Shown: positions 1 to 9,787 of the stretch, piece by piece
Position numbering within the stretch: position 1 is the stretch's first letter
How the letters are laid out: every line of letters starts with the position of its first letter
From: Lepidostoma basale
Lineage: Eukaryota > Arthropoda > Insecta > Trichoptera > Lepidostomatidae
NCBI GenBank assembly: GCA_022606425.2
Contig: JAHDVF020001020.1
Coordinates: forward strand, 62,001 to 126,000
Direction: 5' to 3'
Length of the DNA: 64,000 nucleotides
Position numbers and translations under genes: made by a program
Notes under the pieces: model-generated
The model's input: only the letters and a program-made list of their open reading frames with translations
Database searches by the model: none
What the model was told of the DNA's origin: nothing

Positions 1-474
1 AATGTATGGAAGCGAAGCATGGAACTGGCAGAAGAAAGATGAGAGCAGAATAAATACGGTAGAGATGAGGTCCCTAAGACGTATGTGTGGTAGAACGATA
101 TACGACAGAATCTCAAATGCTGATATAAGAAAGGAATGTAGAGCGGAAGAAGGTATTATGAACAAAATTATGAAAGGATCGCTGCGTTGGTTCGGACATA
201 TGGAACGCATGGATGGTGAAATAATGGTTAAGAAAGTATACGTTAATGATGTAAATGGGGTACGAAGTCGAGGCAGACCGAGGAAAACATGGCATGCCAA
301 ATTAATCAAATTTTAAAGGTTGGTCATGTTAGAAGTCGGAGGAATCGACGTGCGTGTATGACTCGTTGTATGAATGTGGAGGAATCTAGAGAGGTTTGCC
401 AGGATAGAGTAGTGTGGCAGTCCATTCTCTCTGCCTACCTCTGCGGGTAAACGGCGTGATCGTTTGTTTGTTTG
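1..474 (+). mobile_element. LINE-A 3' end (subfamily 1, GTTT tail), 5' cut by window edge
   Basis: This is the C-terminal end of a non-LTR retrotransposon reverse transcriptase. The frame at 2-316 has the YGSEAWNWQKKDESRI block after the palm, then LRRMCGRTIYDRIS, LRWFGHMERMD and SRGRPRKTWH, the usual tail of RTE-like LINE proteins. A shift near 300 moves the rest (RNRRACMTRCMNVEESRE, then QSILSAY) to another frame that ends near 450. The 3' end is GGCGTGAT followed by (GTTT)n. It is a dead fragment; the clade assignment is less certain than its being a LINE. Confidence 0.85.
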
Positions 475-752
475 TTATTATTATTATTATGTTGAATAGC
501 TCTTTAAATCACTACAGCGCGAGCCAAATCGATGTAAAAGGTATGAACCGGTTGGAAACGTTCGAGCTTAGAATAGCTATCATATTGAATCTCGCGATAT
601 GTGATAGGTAGCGAATCTATCGCCATTTTATTGTCAAGTGAATTCTACACCATACCGATAACAGTGTGACAATCACACTGCAATCGCCGGGAATCGAACC
701 CGGGGCTTTCGGGTGGCAGTCAAAGCACTTACCAATTGGCCACGAAGGTCGT
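475..752 (-). mobile_element. tRNA-derived SINE, tail type B
   Basis: On the minus strand it starts at the CACGAAGGTC end (750-741) with a tRNA-like head. The box B region reads as GGTTCGATTCCCGG on the minus strand (complement near 690-705). A body with TGTGATTGTCACACTG follows, then a GTGTAGAATTCAC block and a tail related to ATCGATTTGGCTC ending in (AAT)n. It abuts the LINE-A tail at 474. A 35-40 base segment absent from other copies lies near 543-580. Confidence 0.75.
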
Positions 753-1670
753 CAAATTATATCAGCACTTATTTTTCTAGTTGACGTAGTCTATATCCCA
801 TTTATTTGGAGTCGGCTCTTCTCATTTCGGATCTTCTCATTTACTTGGAGATGTCTCCAGGACTGTTTGTTCTGGGTGGCGGCTGGTGTTACCCGATCAC
901 TTTGGTGGCTCCTGTTGATATCAGCACTGTTCAAATTTCGAAAGCTTTAATAAACGCAGGGATCACAAGATGCTTCCGTTATTGTTGGCTGTGCTAATCG
1001 AGAAAATAATTGGCTGTATAGTTGCCTCTCAGTCTAGTGTACAGAGCCTTGCAGCCTCTGTTGGGGTTACCGGTTCATTTCACAGAAGAGCGGATCGCTA
1101 TAGAAGCAACACAAATATTAGCGTAACCTTTTAAAGATAGCAAACATTATGAAATTAATGGGCGAACTTGAGTTTACTCAAATCTTTATAAAGAAAATTC
1201 TGTAAATCAAATTCTGAAAAGCGTTTATTTAAATGAAATAGTAAAAAGCAATTTGAAAACTTTGGAAATAAATTATTTAACATTTGGTGCTTTTGTAAAT
1301 AAATTTGTGCGAAAGTTATAAATACAAATAAATGTATATAAACAGAATTTAAAATTGCTTTGCTCGGTGCTGTTCTATTACGTTTATATAAGAAAGTTTA
1401 TCATGGAACTGACACAACATGGTTAAAAATCGTTGATTAATTGTGTTAGAAATTATATCCCAATGCCGTATGCCCAAATCATAGGATCATCATGGTCCAA
1501 TGAATGTATTTCGTGGAAAACGCTTTAAAAAAATCACTATAGATGATTGGTGATTTGGATACATAGAAAAATGAATGACAAAGGAACTGGTTGGTGGTGG
1601 TTGTCATGTTTTCAATTCTAGAATCAACCAGATTCCTTCTTCAATTTTATTTTTTATTTATTATTAATAT
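753..1670. other. Unassigned interval, no gene seen
   Basis: The stretch 760-1110 is less AT-rich and has short open frames (666-950, 806-997 +) with no recognisable domain. It may be an unknown repeat. From 1110 to 1670 the sequence is AT-rich and featureless. Confidence 0.4.
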
Positions 1671-1904
1671 TTTGTTCACACACAACAGGTCATTTGAATC
1701 AAATTACTTGTGTACAATTTATTTTTAGCCATTTCATTGATTATCATTGCATGTGCTATGTAGCTAATCTATCGCCATTTTATTGTTGGTGAATTCTACA
1801 CCAGAACAAATAGAGTTAAGATAATTACACTGCCATCTCCGGGAATAGAACCCGGGACCTTCCGTGTGGTAGCCGTAGCTTTTGTCACATTGCCACGAAA
1901 GTCG
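1670..1904 (-). mobile_element. tRNA-derived SINE, tail type A, diverged
   Basis: The minus strand starts at GACTTTCGTGGCA (1903), passes a box-B-like GGTTCTATTCCCGG and the GTGTAGAATTCACC block, and ends in tail A (GTACACAAGTAATTTG, CCTGTTGTG near 1690-1681). Many substitutions suggest an old copy. Confidence 0.7.
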
Positions 1905-1974
1905 TTCTTCAAAATAATGAGAAAATTCTTGTCACATTGACTTGTATAGTATTATACGATTTTTTAATGAATTA

Positions 1975-2110
1975 AAACACTGTTTTTTCCACTTTTGAGT
2001 TTATTTTTATCGACATGTTTCGAAGGCTTTATAGCTTCATCATCAGGAAAACGATATAAACTTAACTGTCGACTCAAACTGTTAACACCGTAAGTTTATC
2101 TAAAAAAGTT
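1975..2110 (-). repeat. Ribozyme-like repeat, family E
   Basis: An AT-rich repeat unit whose minus strand carries CTGATGAT, a GAAG...CTTC hairpin and GAAACATGTCG. The single arm here has no obvious inverted partner. See the ncRNA entry at 1999-2061 for the fold. Confidence 0.5.
1999..2061 (-). ncRNA. Hammerhead-like ribozyme core (family E)
   Basis: Seen on the minus strand: CTGATGAT (2046-2039), a hairpin with GAAG and CTTC arms (2038-2022), then GAAA (2021-2018) overlapping the palindrome ACATGT (2018-2013), then C (2012). This matches hammerhead core strings C3-U-G-A-N-G-A9 and G12-A-A with A15.1 and U16.1, and predicts cleavage after base 2012. Stem I can form: C 2047 with G 2011, then GTTTAT (2061-2056) with ATAAAC (2004-1999), leaving an internal loop. 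One extra U follows A9, and stem III is only a self-complementary hexamer, which would favour dimers. Cleavage itself is inferred. Confidence 0.45.
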
Positions 2111-2329
2111 TTATTACCATGGATATAAAGAAATCTCTGGTGATAGTATTTAAAGTAGAGAATTTTTTGCGCGAATATTGTAAATCATGAATTCAAGATC
2201 GAGCAAAACATGGCACGATTCCAAATGTTGGCCAATTGATAAGTATGAAAGAGTCATCAGTGCATGATGCTCTGTAAGATTGTTGATTAGTTAATAGAAG
2301 TTAGTTTGGATAAATTAATGTTTCTGGTC

Positions 2330-2382
2330 AATCGTCTCTGTCTGCCTAAACGGGAAAACTGCGTGATGGTTAGATTAATTTA
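2330..2382 (+). mobile_element. LINE-A 3' tip
   Basis: Only the last 50 bases of the element remain: TCTGTCTGCCTAAACGG, then GCGTGATGGTTAG. The tail is a single degenerate GTTA unit. Confidence 0.55.
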
Positions 2383-2407
2383 ATGGTACAGAGGCATGCT
2401 CCACCTT

Positions 2408-2890
2408 TGTTCTTCTTCTTAGACAGCTATTGTCGTCCACTGCTGGACATAGGCCTCCCCCATACCTCTCCACGTATCCATGTCTTGTGCCTTTCGCATC
2501 CAATCGCCGGCAATTCTTCTAATGTCATCAGACCATCGTGATGGGAGTCTCCCTCGGTTTCTTTTGTCTTCACGGGGTCTCCACTCTACCGCCCTTCTGG
2601 TCCATATATCGTCTACCAATTTGGAAACATGTTCCGCAAATGACAATTTAAGTTTAGCTACTCTTTCGACGACATCTGTTACTCCCGACCTTCTACGTGT
2701 TACAGTATTTCTTATCCGGTCTAAGAGTCTTAGATGTAACATGTCTCTTTCGCGTTTCCTTTGTGCTACACGGAGTCTCTTTATGGTCAACTTGGTGAGG
2801 GTTAGCGTTTCTGCTCCATATGTCAGTACTGGAAGTTCGCATTGATCATACATTTTGCATTTCAGACACTGGGGACCATGTTTGATCAAC
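2408..2890 (-). mobile_element. LINE-B fragment (RTE/BovB-like RT C terminus)
   Basis: An uninterrupted 156-codon minus frame (2889-2419) encodes the C-terminal part of an RTE-type polyprotein. Visible blocks are LTYGAETLTLTK, DRIRNTVTRRRSGVTDV, EWRPREDKRNRGRLPSRW and a final WRGMGEAYVQQWT, the familiar end of BovB-like LINEs. It is 5'-truncated with no RT catalytic motifs. The 3' end is a short (GAA)n tail, seen as TTCTTCTTC at 2410-2419. It is open throughout the piece that remains, so it may be fairly young. Confidence 0.8.
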
Positions 2891-3357
2891 TGAAAAAAAA
2901 ATTGAAAATACGAATTAAAACTTGTGAGTGTTTTACTAAACTATTTAAATGGAAAGTTATGTAATTTAACTTAAAGGGCGTTCAGAAAATTAGCGATAAA
3001 AATAGTTCACTTTACTGGGTACTTGACCAACTTGGATATTGAAAAAGTTTTGCTCTGAATATGAAGTTGTAAAATAAATATTTTGCACGCACAAAATATT
3101 AATTAATTAGATGACTTTAGAAAACTTCTATCCTAAATGTGATTTAAATCAAAGTCCTTATAAGCAAGACGTTACCAGCAATATCAACAACATATATGCA
3201 ATTTGACGTATATTCAATTATATAAGGAAATTATATCACTGAAAAGAATATGCTGGAGAACCATTTATGATAGAATATCGAATATCTAAAAGTTACATAA
3301 ATATCTGGATCGTCCAGCTGACTCGTGCACCATAAAAAATAACATTATGTGTTATTT

Positions 3358-3548
3358 ATTGTTTCTTGAACAATGATGTACAACTCCTTATCAAATAAAT
3401 TTTATTATATTTTATGGAAATGACATGTTTCGCACTTCTTAGGCATTACCAAACATTTGATAATGCCTTAGAAGGGCGAAACATGTCATTCCCATAAAAT
3501 ATAATAAAACTTCTAGAAAACTAACGTTTTCATTCGTATTAATTATTA
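3358..3548. repeat. Palindromic ribozyme-like repeat, family C, copy 1
   Basis: The two arms are inverted: TATTTTATGGAAATGACATG on the left and its complement CATGTCATTCCCATAAAATA on the right. Each arm carries hairpin plus GAAACATGTC (right arm 3454-3487). The outer parts (TTCTAGAAAAC, CATTCGTATTAATTATT) recur in other copies. Confidence 0.75.
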
Positions 3549-3599
3549 TGTGTTATGTTATTTCAATTATGTTATTTTATTGTATCTCATTGTATTTTA

Positions 3600-3815
3600 T
3601 ATAACTTGTTTTAGATTTATTTTGAAGACGTTGGACAATCGAAATGTGCGCAGGAGATGCCTATCGGTGGCGATGAGGTTCGCAACCCATCACACTGCGT
3701 TTCCCGCGGGGGCGAAAAGAGAAGGGTGGAGTGCCGCATCGGTTAAAGTGTGGCAGTCCATTCTTTTTACCTATCCCTTCGAAAGGATGGCGTGATGGTT
3801 GGTTATTTAGTTAGA
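3600..3815 (+). mobile_element. LINE 3' end with LINE-A-like tail
   Basis: It shares GTGCGCAGGAGATGCCTATC and the following open frame (RFATHHTAFPAG) with the piece at 23160-23345. It ends in the LINE-A 3' signature (GTGTGGCAGTCCATTCTTT, GGCGTGATGGTTGG). Confidence 0.65.
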
Positions 3816-3819
3816 TAAA

Positions 3820-3890
3820 TGATGTTGATAATACCTTAGCAAGGCAAAACATGTTATTTCTATAAAATATAATAAAACTTCTAGAAAAGT
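3820..3890 (+). repeat. Family C ribozyme-like repeat, single arm
   Basis: TTGATAATACCTTAGCAAGG is followed by CAAAACATGTTATTTC and AATAAAACTTCTAGAAAA. The GAAA of the consensus is CAAAA here. It is an old half-element. Confidence 0.6.
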
Positions 3891-3894
3891 TCAT

Positions 3895-4215
3895 CGAAAG
3901 AAAGGTTGGTTCTGGAAACAAAATAAATGGCGCTCTCAAAGTCATCACTGCAAATATAAATATATCCACTAAAACAAAGATGGTATTACATAATGGAATT
4001 TTAGTGAACTGTTATGTAAGAAAGTGAAGCTTGGAGCTGGCAAAGGAAATATGAAAGTAGGATAAATGCCGTAAAAAGATGATCACCGAGAAGAATTTAC
4101 GGAAAAACGATATACATTAAAATATCAAATGACGAAATAAACAAGAAATGTAAGGCAGATGATTGCATAATAAGTAAAATTAAAAATATATGGTTTGGAC
4201 ATATGGTATGAATAA
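3895..4215 (+). mobile_element. LINE-A remnant, heavily decayed
   Basis: Recognisable pieces are GGTTGGTTCTGGAAACAAA..ATGGCGC, then GTGAAGCTTGGAGCTGGCA (the WxWQ block) and GATAAATGCCGTAAA. All frames are broken by stops and small indels, so this is one of the oldest copies. Confidence 0.65.
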
Positions 4216-4244
4216 ATGAAAGAAAAATGAATAATTAAAACAAA

Positions 4245-4350
4245 AAAAATGATACAAAATTTCTTTATTATTATGTATTTAGTGTGCTTCCACTTGTGTA
4301 TATGTTCGACCGGTTTCGGAAGCTTGCTGCCATCTTCTGGGACCTACATC
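4245..4350 (-). repeat. Family B ribozyme-like repeat, single arm
   Basis: The minus strand has CAGAAGAT, then GGCAGCAAGCTTCC, then GAAACCGGTCGAAC (4340-4304). It has the same order of parts as the copies at 5455 and 9366 but no inverted partner. Confidence 0.6.
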
Positions 4351-4554
4351 AAAATTTATTTGATTTATATAATAAATATTAGTGGTGGGGGTCAAACATT
4401 TTTTCCCCCTGATTCTAAACAATGTATTACTGTTATTAAGTTGTAGGTGAAATTATTTAGAATCATTTCTTTTGTTTTCATTATTTAAAATGAACTTCTA
4501 CCAAAAAATTTCAATAAAAAACATGAATTATTTGAGATAAAAATGGTAAAAATG

Positions 4555-4660
4555 TTGTATATAAGCAGTGTAAGAGGAAAGAGAAGCCGTGGAAGACTAA
4601 GGAAAGCATGGTATGACCAAACGGAAACGGCGTGATGGTTAGTTAGTTAGTTTCCAGAAA
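4555..4660 (+). mobile_element. LINE-A 3' fragment
   Basis: AGAAGCCGTGGAAGACTAAG and AAAGCATGGTATGACCAAAC correspond to the SRGRPRKTWHDQ block, then jump to AACGGCGTGATGGTTAGTTA. An internal deletion has removed about 130 bases between these parts. Confidence 0.7.
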
Positions 4661-5204
4661 ACAGACGTCTTCATTCGTATAAATTAAAGCCAATCTTGTG
4701 GTAGTTTCAGGTTAAATTAACGCATCAACTTCCCGAGTCTAATAACGTCGCCTCGAAGAAGTTGCAAACCATAATGATGGTCCAGGGAGGGCACACACTG
4801 TGTAGTTACGAGCACAATAACCAAGTGGGAGGAACTGTAGAAGATAAACACGGATGATGGGGAGATGGGAGAGACCCAGCACGGGCGGCGGTCGGAAAAG
4901 GCTACAATAAGAATCATAAGTAAGAAGGCACAATCCATAATAGAGTCGTATACCCGTGTGCGTAATTCGTACCGAAAAAATTCGAGTGTTTCTCTGTAAT
5001 TTGTGAAATTAGTACTGCGATAAAAGTTGGAATGAAAATTTGTTAGATAAAACTGTTTTTAAATACTATTAACACATTTTTATAAAAACCTTAATAGTTG
5101 GAAATAACAGTAAATATAACTACGTAGTGTAAACTAATAATTAAAAAAGTAAACAAATGATTTTACTGAAATCTCTTAACGGAAGTTCATTTTAAATAAT
5201 TATT

Positions 5205-5375
5205 AAATAAAACGATGTTTTTTAGCTACTTCAACTTTTGTCTTTATTTCGACAGCGAGCGGTTTCGCCAGACTTCAGTCTGTTGATGCCAGCGAGCCTG
5301 GCGAAACCGGTCGCTGTCGAGTTAAAGACAAAAGTGGAAGTACTCATAGTTAAAAAACATCGTTTTATTTAATTA
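5205..5375. repeat. Palindromic ribozyme-like repeat, family A, copy 1
   Basis: The outer arms AAACGATGTTTTTTAGC and its complement near 5355-5370 enclose inverted copies of TTTTGTCTTTATTTCGACAG. Both arms carry the ACCGGT-type core, the left one changed to AGCGGT. The right-arm core is described separately. Confidence 0.8.
5276..5316 (+). ncRNA. Hammerhead-like ribozyme core (family A)
   Basis: CAGT (5276-5279) can pair with GCTG (5313-5316) as stem I. CTGTTGAT (5280-5287) follows, then a perfect GCCAG/CTGGC hairpin (5288-5302), GAA (5303-5305) and ACCGGT (5306-5311), with C 5312 at the predicted cleavage position. Against the hammerhead consensus one core base differs (A6 reads T) and one extra U precedes stem II. 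Activity is uncertain; the arrangement is what is conserved in the other family A copies (6788, 27993, 56728). Confidence 0.4.
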
Positions 5376-5444
5376 ATATAAATTTGAAATTTCATGGTAG
5401 AAGTTCATTGTTAATAATAATATTATAAAAAAAATCTTTTATAA

Positions 5445-5575
5445 AAAGTATATTTAGTTAAAATCCACTAATGTTTGTGTCTTCGACCGGTTTCGGCAGC
5501 TGGCTGGCAGCAGGAGATGGCAGCGAGCTGCCGAAATCGGTCGAACGCAAAAACATTAAGAAATTTTAACTAAGT
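5445..5575. repeat. Palindromic ribozyme-like repeat, family B, copy 1
   Basis: Inverted arms TTCGACCGGTTTCGGCAGCT and AGCTGCCGAAATCGGTCGAA flank a 20-base loop. The outer parts are AAATCCACTAATGTTTGTG and its degenerate complement. The right arm has GAAAT in place of GAAAC. Confidence 0.75.
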
Positions 5576-5584
5576 ATTCATTTT

Positions 5585-5805
5585 AATTTACGGGGACGTC
5601 AAAGACGACGATACTGGCATCAACATGTAGAAAGATTGAGCTCAAATAGAATACCATACATAGCTCTCCATGGAACGCCAAACGGACAACGCCGACCAGG
5701 AAGACCCCGAAAACGGTGGAGAGAAAGCTGGAGTTCAGCGTCTCAAGAGGACCCGCCTGGAATAACAGAGTCTACCAAAAGTGAAGAACAAGAAGAAGAT
5801 TAATT
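5585..5805 (+). mobile_element. LINE 3' end with (GAA)n tail
   Basis: The frame reads RRRYWHQHVERLSSNRIP, then RRPGRPRKRWRESW and ends GAAGAACAAGAAGAAGATT. The GRPRKRW block is the usual C-terminal motif of such LINEs. It is only a C-terminal stub of about 70 codons. Confidence 0.75.
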
Positions 5806-6242
5806 TAAATTGTTTTTTTTACAAATTTCTTTATTTTCGTTATTATATAATGATAAATAATCAATAAATAAACTTTTACCAAGAAGTTTCCTTAACCAAC
5901 CTAAAAATCTTGTCAACGTTTTGATAAAAAAGTTAGAAGATGAAAAAAAGAAATTAAGAATTCAAAGATTAAAAATTGTGACGCTAAAATTACTTTATGA
6001 GGTTGGTTTATAAACAGATAGGGGTGGTTCTACTGTAGACACTGACCGCAGACAGCGTTCACTCAGTCTAGAACGTGGTTATGTTACATCAGCGGGATTT
6101 ATACTATGGTAAATAGCCAAGTTTATCTCCCATTGTACAGACAATACAGTTATTCTATTATAAAAATGGTGACGAATTTGTGTAACAGACCATTTAATAA
6201 ACTAAATAATGAAATGTTACTTAATCATTTTTTCCGTATATC
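5806..6242. other. Unassigned AT-rich interval
   Basis: No open frame or repeat was recognised. A slightly GC-richer patch at 6020-6130 is of unknown origin. Confidence 0.3.
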
Positions 6243-6595
6243 CAAACCACTTTAAATGGCAAAGAAACTATATGTTAATGATGTAAACGGAACAAGAAAT
6301 AAAGGAATACCGAGAAAAAAACAATGTAAAAGGTCATGAAGATTTTTGGATATATGGACAGAACTAATAAAGACAGACTGGTCAAGAGAGTGTACGTAAA
6401 CAACGTAAACGGCACTAGAAATAGAGGAAGACCGAGGAAAAGTGCCACAAACAAATAAATCAAATAATAAATGTCAGACACGATGAATGGACATGAGGAA
6501 GCGGGAGACGTGTGTCATGAAATAACAGTGTGGCGGTCAATTCTTTCTGCTCACTCTTTTAGGGAGACGGCGTAATGGTTAGTTAGGTAGTTAGT
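6243..6595 (+). mobile_element. LINE-A, internally duplicated remnant
   Basis: The valine-asparagine block (TATGTTAATGATGTAAACGG and GTACGTAAACAACGTAAACG) occurs twice, at 6270 and 6391, so part of the C terminus is repeated or two pieces are joined. It ends with GGGAGACGGCGTAATGGTTAGTTA. Confidence 0.7.
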
Positions 6596-6664
6596 TTAAC
6601 TTATTGTTTCTTGAACAATGATGTAAAACTCAATATTTAATGACAGAAATCTCCTGATGGTAGT

Positions 6665-6890
6665 TAATTTTAAATAATAATGAAATAAATCAATGTTTTA
6701 TAACTACTACCATTTTTCTCTTTATTTCGACAACAACCGGTTTCACCAGGTTCACTGGCTTCGACAGACTGGTCCAGTCTGACTATTCTGTCGATGCCAG
6801 CGAGCATGGCGAAACCGGTCGCTGTCTAAATAAAGACAAAAGTGGAAGTAGTTATAAAGCATCGATTTATTTAATTATTATTCAAAATTA
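6665..6890. repeat. Palindromic ribozyme-like repeat, family A, copy 2
   Basis: The outer arms are AAATCAATGTTTTATAACTA and its complement near 6852-6870. The right core is CTGTCGAT (6788-6795), hairpin GCCAGCGAGCATGGC, GAAACCGGTCGCTG. The loop contains a second small inverted repeat, GACTGGTCCAGTC. Confidence 0.8.
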
Positions 6891-6894
6891 AATA

Positions 6895-7100
6895 ATTAAC
6901 ACAAATGAAAATGACGTTTCTTAGAAGTTTTATTGCATTGTTTTTATGGGAATGACATATTTTGCCTTGCATCAAATATTTATATTAAATATTTGTAAAA
7001 TTTGATAATGCTTTAGCATGGCAAAACGTGTCATTCCCATAAATACTCGTACAATAAAACTTCTGGGAAACAGACGTTTTTATTCGTATGAATTAGTTTT
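6895..7100. repeat. Palindromic ribozyme-like repeat, family C, copy 2
   Basis: Inverted arms share TTTTATGGGAATGACA and its complement. The right core is TTTGATAATGC...GGCAAAACGTGTC. It lies directly beside family A copy 2, and both arms are partly decayed. Confidence 0.7.
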
Positions 7101-7630
7101 GTTATACTTATTTATATCCCGTACTGTATAAATTTTGCATAGTCTCAGCATTCTCGGGATTGTAACGCCTATACTCCCAACCCTTTTATTCTCATTTCTG
7201 TTATACAACAGAATAAATCCAACCAAATCTTTAAATCTTTCCTATACAATTACAGTTTCCATTAAGAGAGTCATTTATTGAATCAAGGATATAACTTTTG
7301 TCTTTCACTCAAACTTTCAAAGTACTTACCAATTCCAAGACTCTATCTACGGGTTACGAAAAAAATATTACGAAACCGTAAACGTATTTACAACTGGCAA
7401 TCAAGATACGTATTACTAAAATGCTTTCCGATTTTTATCCGATAATATTTAATGCCATGTTATAAAAAATAAGCAAAGAAAAAAGTTTAGAATTTATTAA
7501 GTGTTTGAAAATTTAAAAAAATCAATGGACGTGTGTTATAACATTATTGATTCTTTAAGTTTATTTTTATATCTGTATTTATAACGTACAATATTTACAA
7601 AGCTGTACAATATTTACAAAGCTCCCAGTT
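7101..7630. other. Unassigned AT-rich interval
   Basis: No gene or repeat was recognised except a 20-base direct repeat TACAATATTTACAAAGCT at about 7588 and 7606. Confidence 0.3.
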
Positions 7631-7632
7631 TC

Positions 7633-7915
7633 TCCACACAGGTCAGACTGAATAGACTGAGATGGGCCGGTCACATGCAGAGGATGCCGTCATCGCGAAC
7701 CCCAAAAAGATTGCTGGAGTGGCACCCAGGTGGTAGAAGACCAATTGGACGACCAAGGCTGCGATGGGAGGATGAAGTTAGGAGAGATGGAACAAGATTG
7801 TTAAGAGTGTCAGATTGGAGGGTCGAAGCGGAGGACAGGAGGAGTTGGAGGCGAAGAATACTGGAGGCTAAGGCTCGATATGGGATGTAGGGCCATCGAA
7901 GAAGAAGAAGAAGAT
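7633..7915 (+). mobile_element. LINE 3' end with (GAA)n tail (WAGHMQRM type)
   Basis: The frame reads VRLNRLRWAGHMQRMPSS, then RPIGRPRLRWEDEVRRD and RRSWRRRILEAKARYGM, then stop and GAAGAAGAAGAAG. It is the C-terminal 90 codons of a LINE RT with no interruption. The GRPRLRWED block and (GAA)n tail are shared with other stubs here. Confidence 0.8.
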
Positions 7916-7984
7916 TTATAACGTACTGGATTAAAATAAATATTTATTCCTTTAAGCTAACTGTTGATGATATACCTGTTGAGC

Positions 7985-8470
7985 AAGTAATGAGTTTCAT
8001 ATATTTTGGAGAAGCAGCCATAATGACCTTTATACCTAAGTAGGAGAAAGAGTCAGTAATGTCTCAGGTGTCTGAAGAATCTGGTATGGAAGAACACGCA
8101 CATGCGTATCGAAAGTAAGATCAAAATTTATAAGACATGCGTGCGACCTATCATAATGTACTGTGTAGAGACGCGGGCCAACATAAAGGTCCTAAGATCA
8201 ATTACTGAAAAAACTCTCCGAGACCGTGTCCGCAACGAGGATATTGTTTGGTGGAATAGATCCGGAAGAAGATATTAAAGGGACCATGTAGCCCGAATGG
8301 ATGGTGACAGGCTCGCATATACAGCCGCTTACGTATATAAAATCCCCTCTGCACACCGCCCACCTGAAAGACTACCTAAGAGATGGAGGGACAGCTGGAC
8401 CTCATCATCCCACGAGACATGATTTCTGTGTCACAGTTCGTCAAAACAATTAAAAGAAGAAGAAGAAAAA
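7985..8470 (+). mobile_element. LINE-E copy 1, truncated and decayed
   Basis: It matches the copy at 16915-17420 from the E-V-M-S-F-Y-F-G block through ATGCGTATCGAAAG, CGAATGGATGGTGACAGGCT and the end AAGAGATGG(A)GGGACAGCTGG. It has many stops and a (GAA)n tail at 8453-8468. Confidence 0.75.
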
Positions 8471-8751
8471 GACGATATTTATTCCTGAGAGCCATAAAGT
8501 CTTAAGTGAATTTTTGACTGAAATGACAATGTACGAGTATATTAATTTTACCATCGACCTAATAACCAGTTAAGAAAAGTATAATATATCCAGTTCACAG
8601 TATAAATAACAGTGGAGTAACAAGTGACCGACTACAGGCAATTTCCTTGGACGAAATCATAACATTATGAAAATTTTGAAACTTATTTTACTCTAAAATT
8701 CACATAAGACTTTATGGCTCTTAGGAACAGATAGATTGCTCTCAATCAACT
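8471..8751. other. Unassigned short interval
   Basis: AT-rich, with no frame or repeat recognised. Confidence 0.3.
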
Positions 8752-9312
8752 ATAATATCTAACTAACTATCACGCCGTCTCTTCGGAGGGTTAGGCAGAA
8801 AGATTGACTGACATACTATTCACACTTCCTCTACATTCATATGTAGTGGCATATACGCACGTCGATTTCTTCGACTCCTTACATGGCCCACATTAAATGT
8901 TTGATTTCTTTGTTCAACCATGCTTTATTTGGTCTTCATATATTTCTATTTCCGTTTAGGTCTTTCACATATCGTACCTTCGGTAAGACAAGGGCACAAT
9001 TACACTTTTTGTAATTTTTCATTACAGACATTTTAAGATTTTTTTATGAATAATATGGTGTTATTCTGGCTATATTGATCATATACTATCGCCCTCTGGC
9101 TGAATGAGACTGAACTTAACGAGCGACTTTGTTCCTGAGCGACTATTTTACTCCAAATAAGATGTTTTTAAATTACATTGGCATACTTAACTCGTTTTGA
9201 GAATTTTTAACAATTATGCCCTTGTCTTACCGAAGGTGCTATATAATCTTCCATTCTGTTATTTATTCATTTAACGTATCTTAACCACATTAATGACCTT
9301 TTCATTATTTTG
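8752..9312 (-). mobile_element. LINE-A 3' end interrupted by a MITE
   Basis: The minus copy starts at the (GTTA)n tail complement CTAACTAACTATCACGCC (8760-8777), runs to about 8965 and resumes at about 9243 (CCATTCTG...TTAATGACCTTTTC) to 9312. The two parts join cleanly once 8976-9237 is removed. Confidence 0.8.
8976..9237. mobile_element. MITE with about 23-bp inverted repeats, inside LINE-A
   Basis: The ends are ACCTTCGGTAAGACAAGGGC (8976-8995) and its complement GCCCTTGTCTTACCGAAGGT (9218-9237), with a further near match inward. The 262-bp interior is AT-rich and non-coding. The target duplication is unclear (CATAT-like bases on both sides). The superfamily is not recognised. Confidence 0.8.
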
Positions 9313-9365
9313 TTCGTAACAAATAATGATAACAAAATCGTAATTAAAAGAAAATGTATATATAT

Positions 9366-9503
9366 TTAAAATTCATTAACGTTTATGTCTTAACCCGGTT
9401 TTAGTAGCTCGCTGCAATCTTCTAGTGACACCAGAAGATGTCAGCGAGCTGTCGAAACCGGTCTTAACCGGTCGAAGACACAAACATTAGTGGATTTTAA
9501 CTT
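9366..9503. repeat. Palindromic ribozyme-like repeat, family B, copy 2
   Basis: Inverted arms: AAATTCATTAACGTTTATGT on the left against ACAAACATTAGTGGATTTTA on the right. The right core is CAGAAGAT, hairpin, GAAACCGGTC (9432-9462), with a small ACCGGTC duplication after it. Confidence 0.75.
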
Positions 9504-9547
9504 AACATACATATGATATAAAAATCTCTATTTACAATGAACTTCTA

Positions 9548-9787
9548 CCATGACTCATTTATTGTTTCTTGGACAATGATATAAAACTCTTTATAAAATA
9601 ATTAATACGAATGAAAACGTTAGATTTCTAGAAGTTTTATTATATTTTATGGGAATGAAACGTTTCGCCCTTCTAAGGCATTATCGTATGCCATTTGATC
9701 ATGCCTTAGAAGGGCGAAACATTTCATTCCCATAAAATATAATATAATAAAATTTATAGATCTGAGATTTTCATTCATATTAATTAT
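9548..9787. repeat. Palindromic ribozyme-like repeat, family C, copy 3
   Basis: A nearly complete copy. Arms CTAGAAGTTTTATTATATTT and complement flank cores with CGCCCTTCTAAGGCATTAT and ATGCCTTAGAAGGGCGAAAC. The outer block ATTGTTTCTTGGACAATG is itself a small hairpin. Confidence 0.8.

Noticed and set aside
9548..9787. Rho-independent terminator reading of the strong hairpins
   Set aside because: The organism is a eukaryote and the hairpins are the inverted arms of a repeat family.
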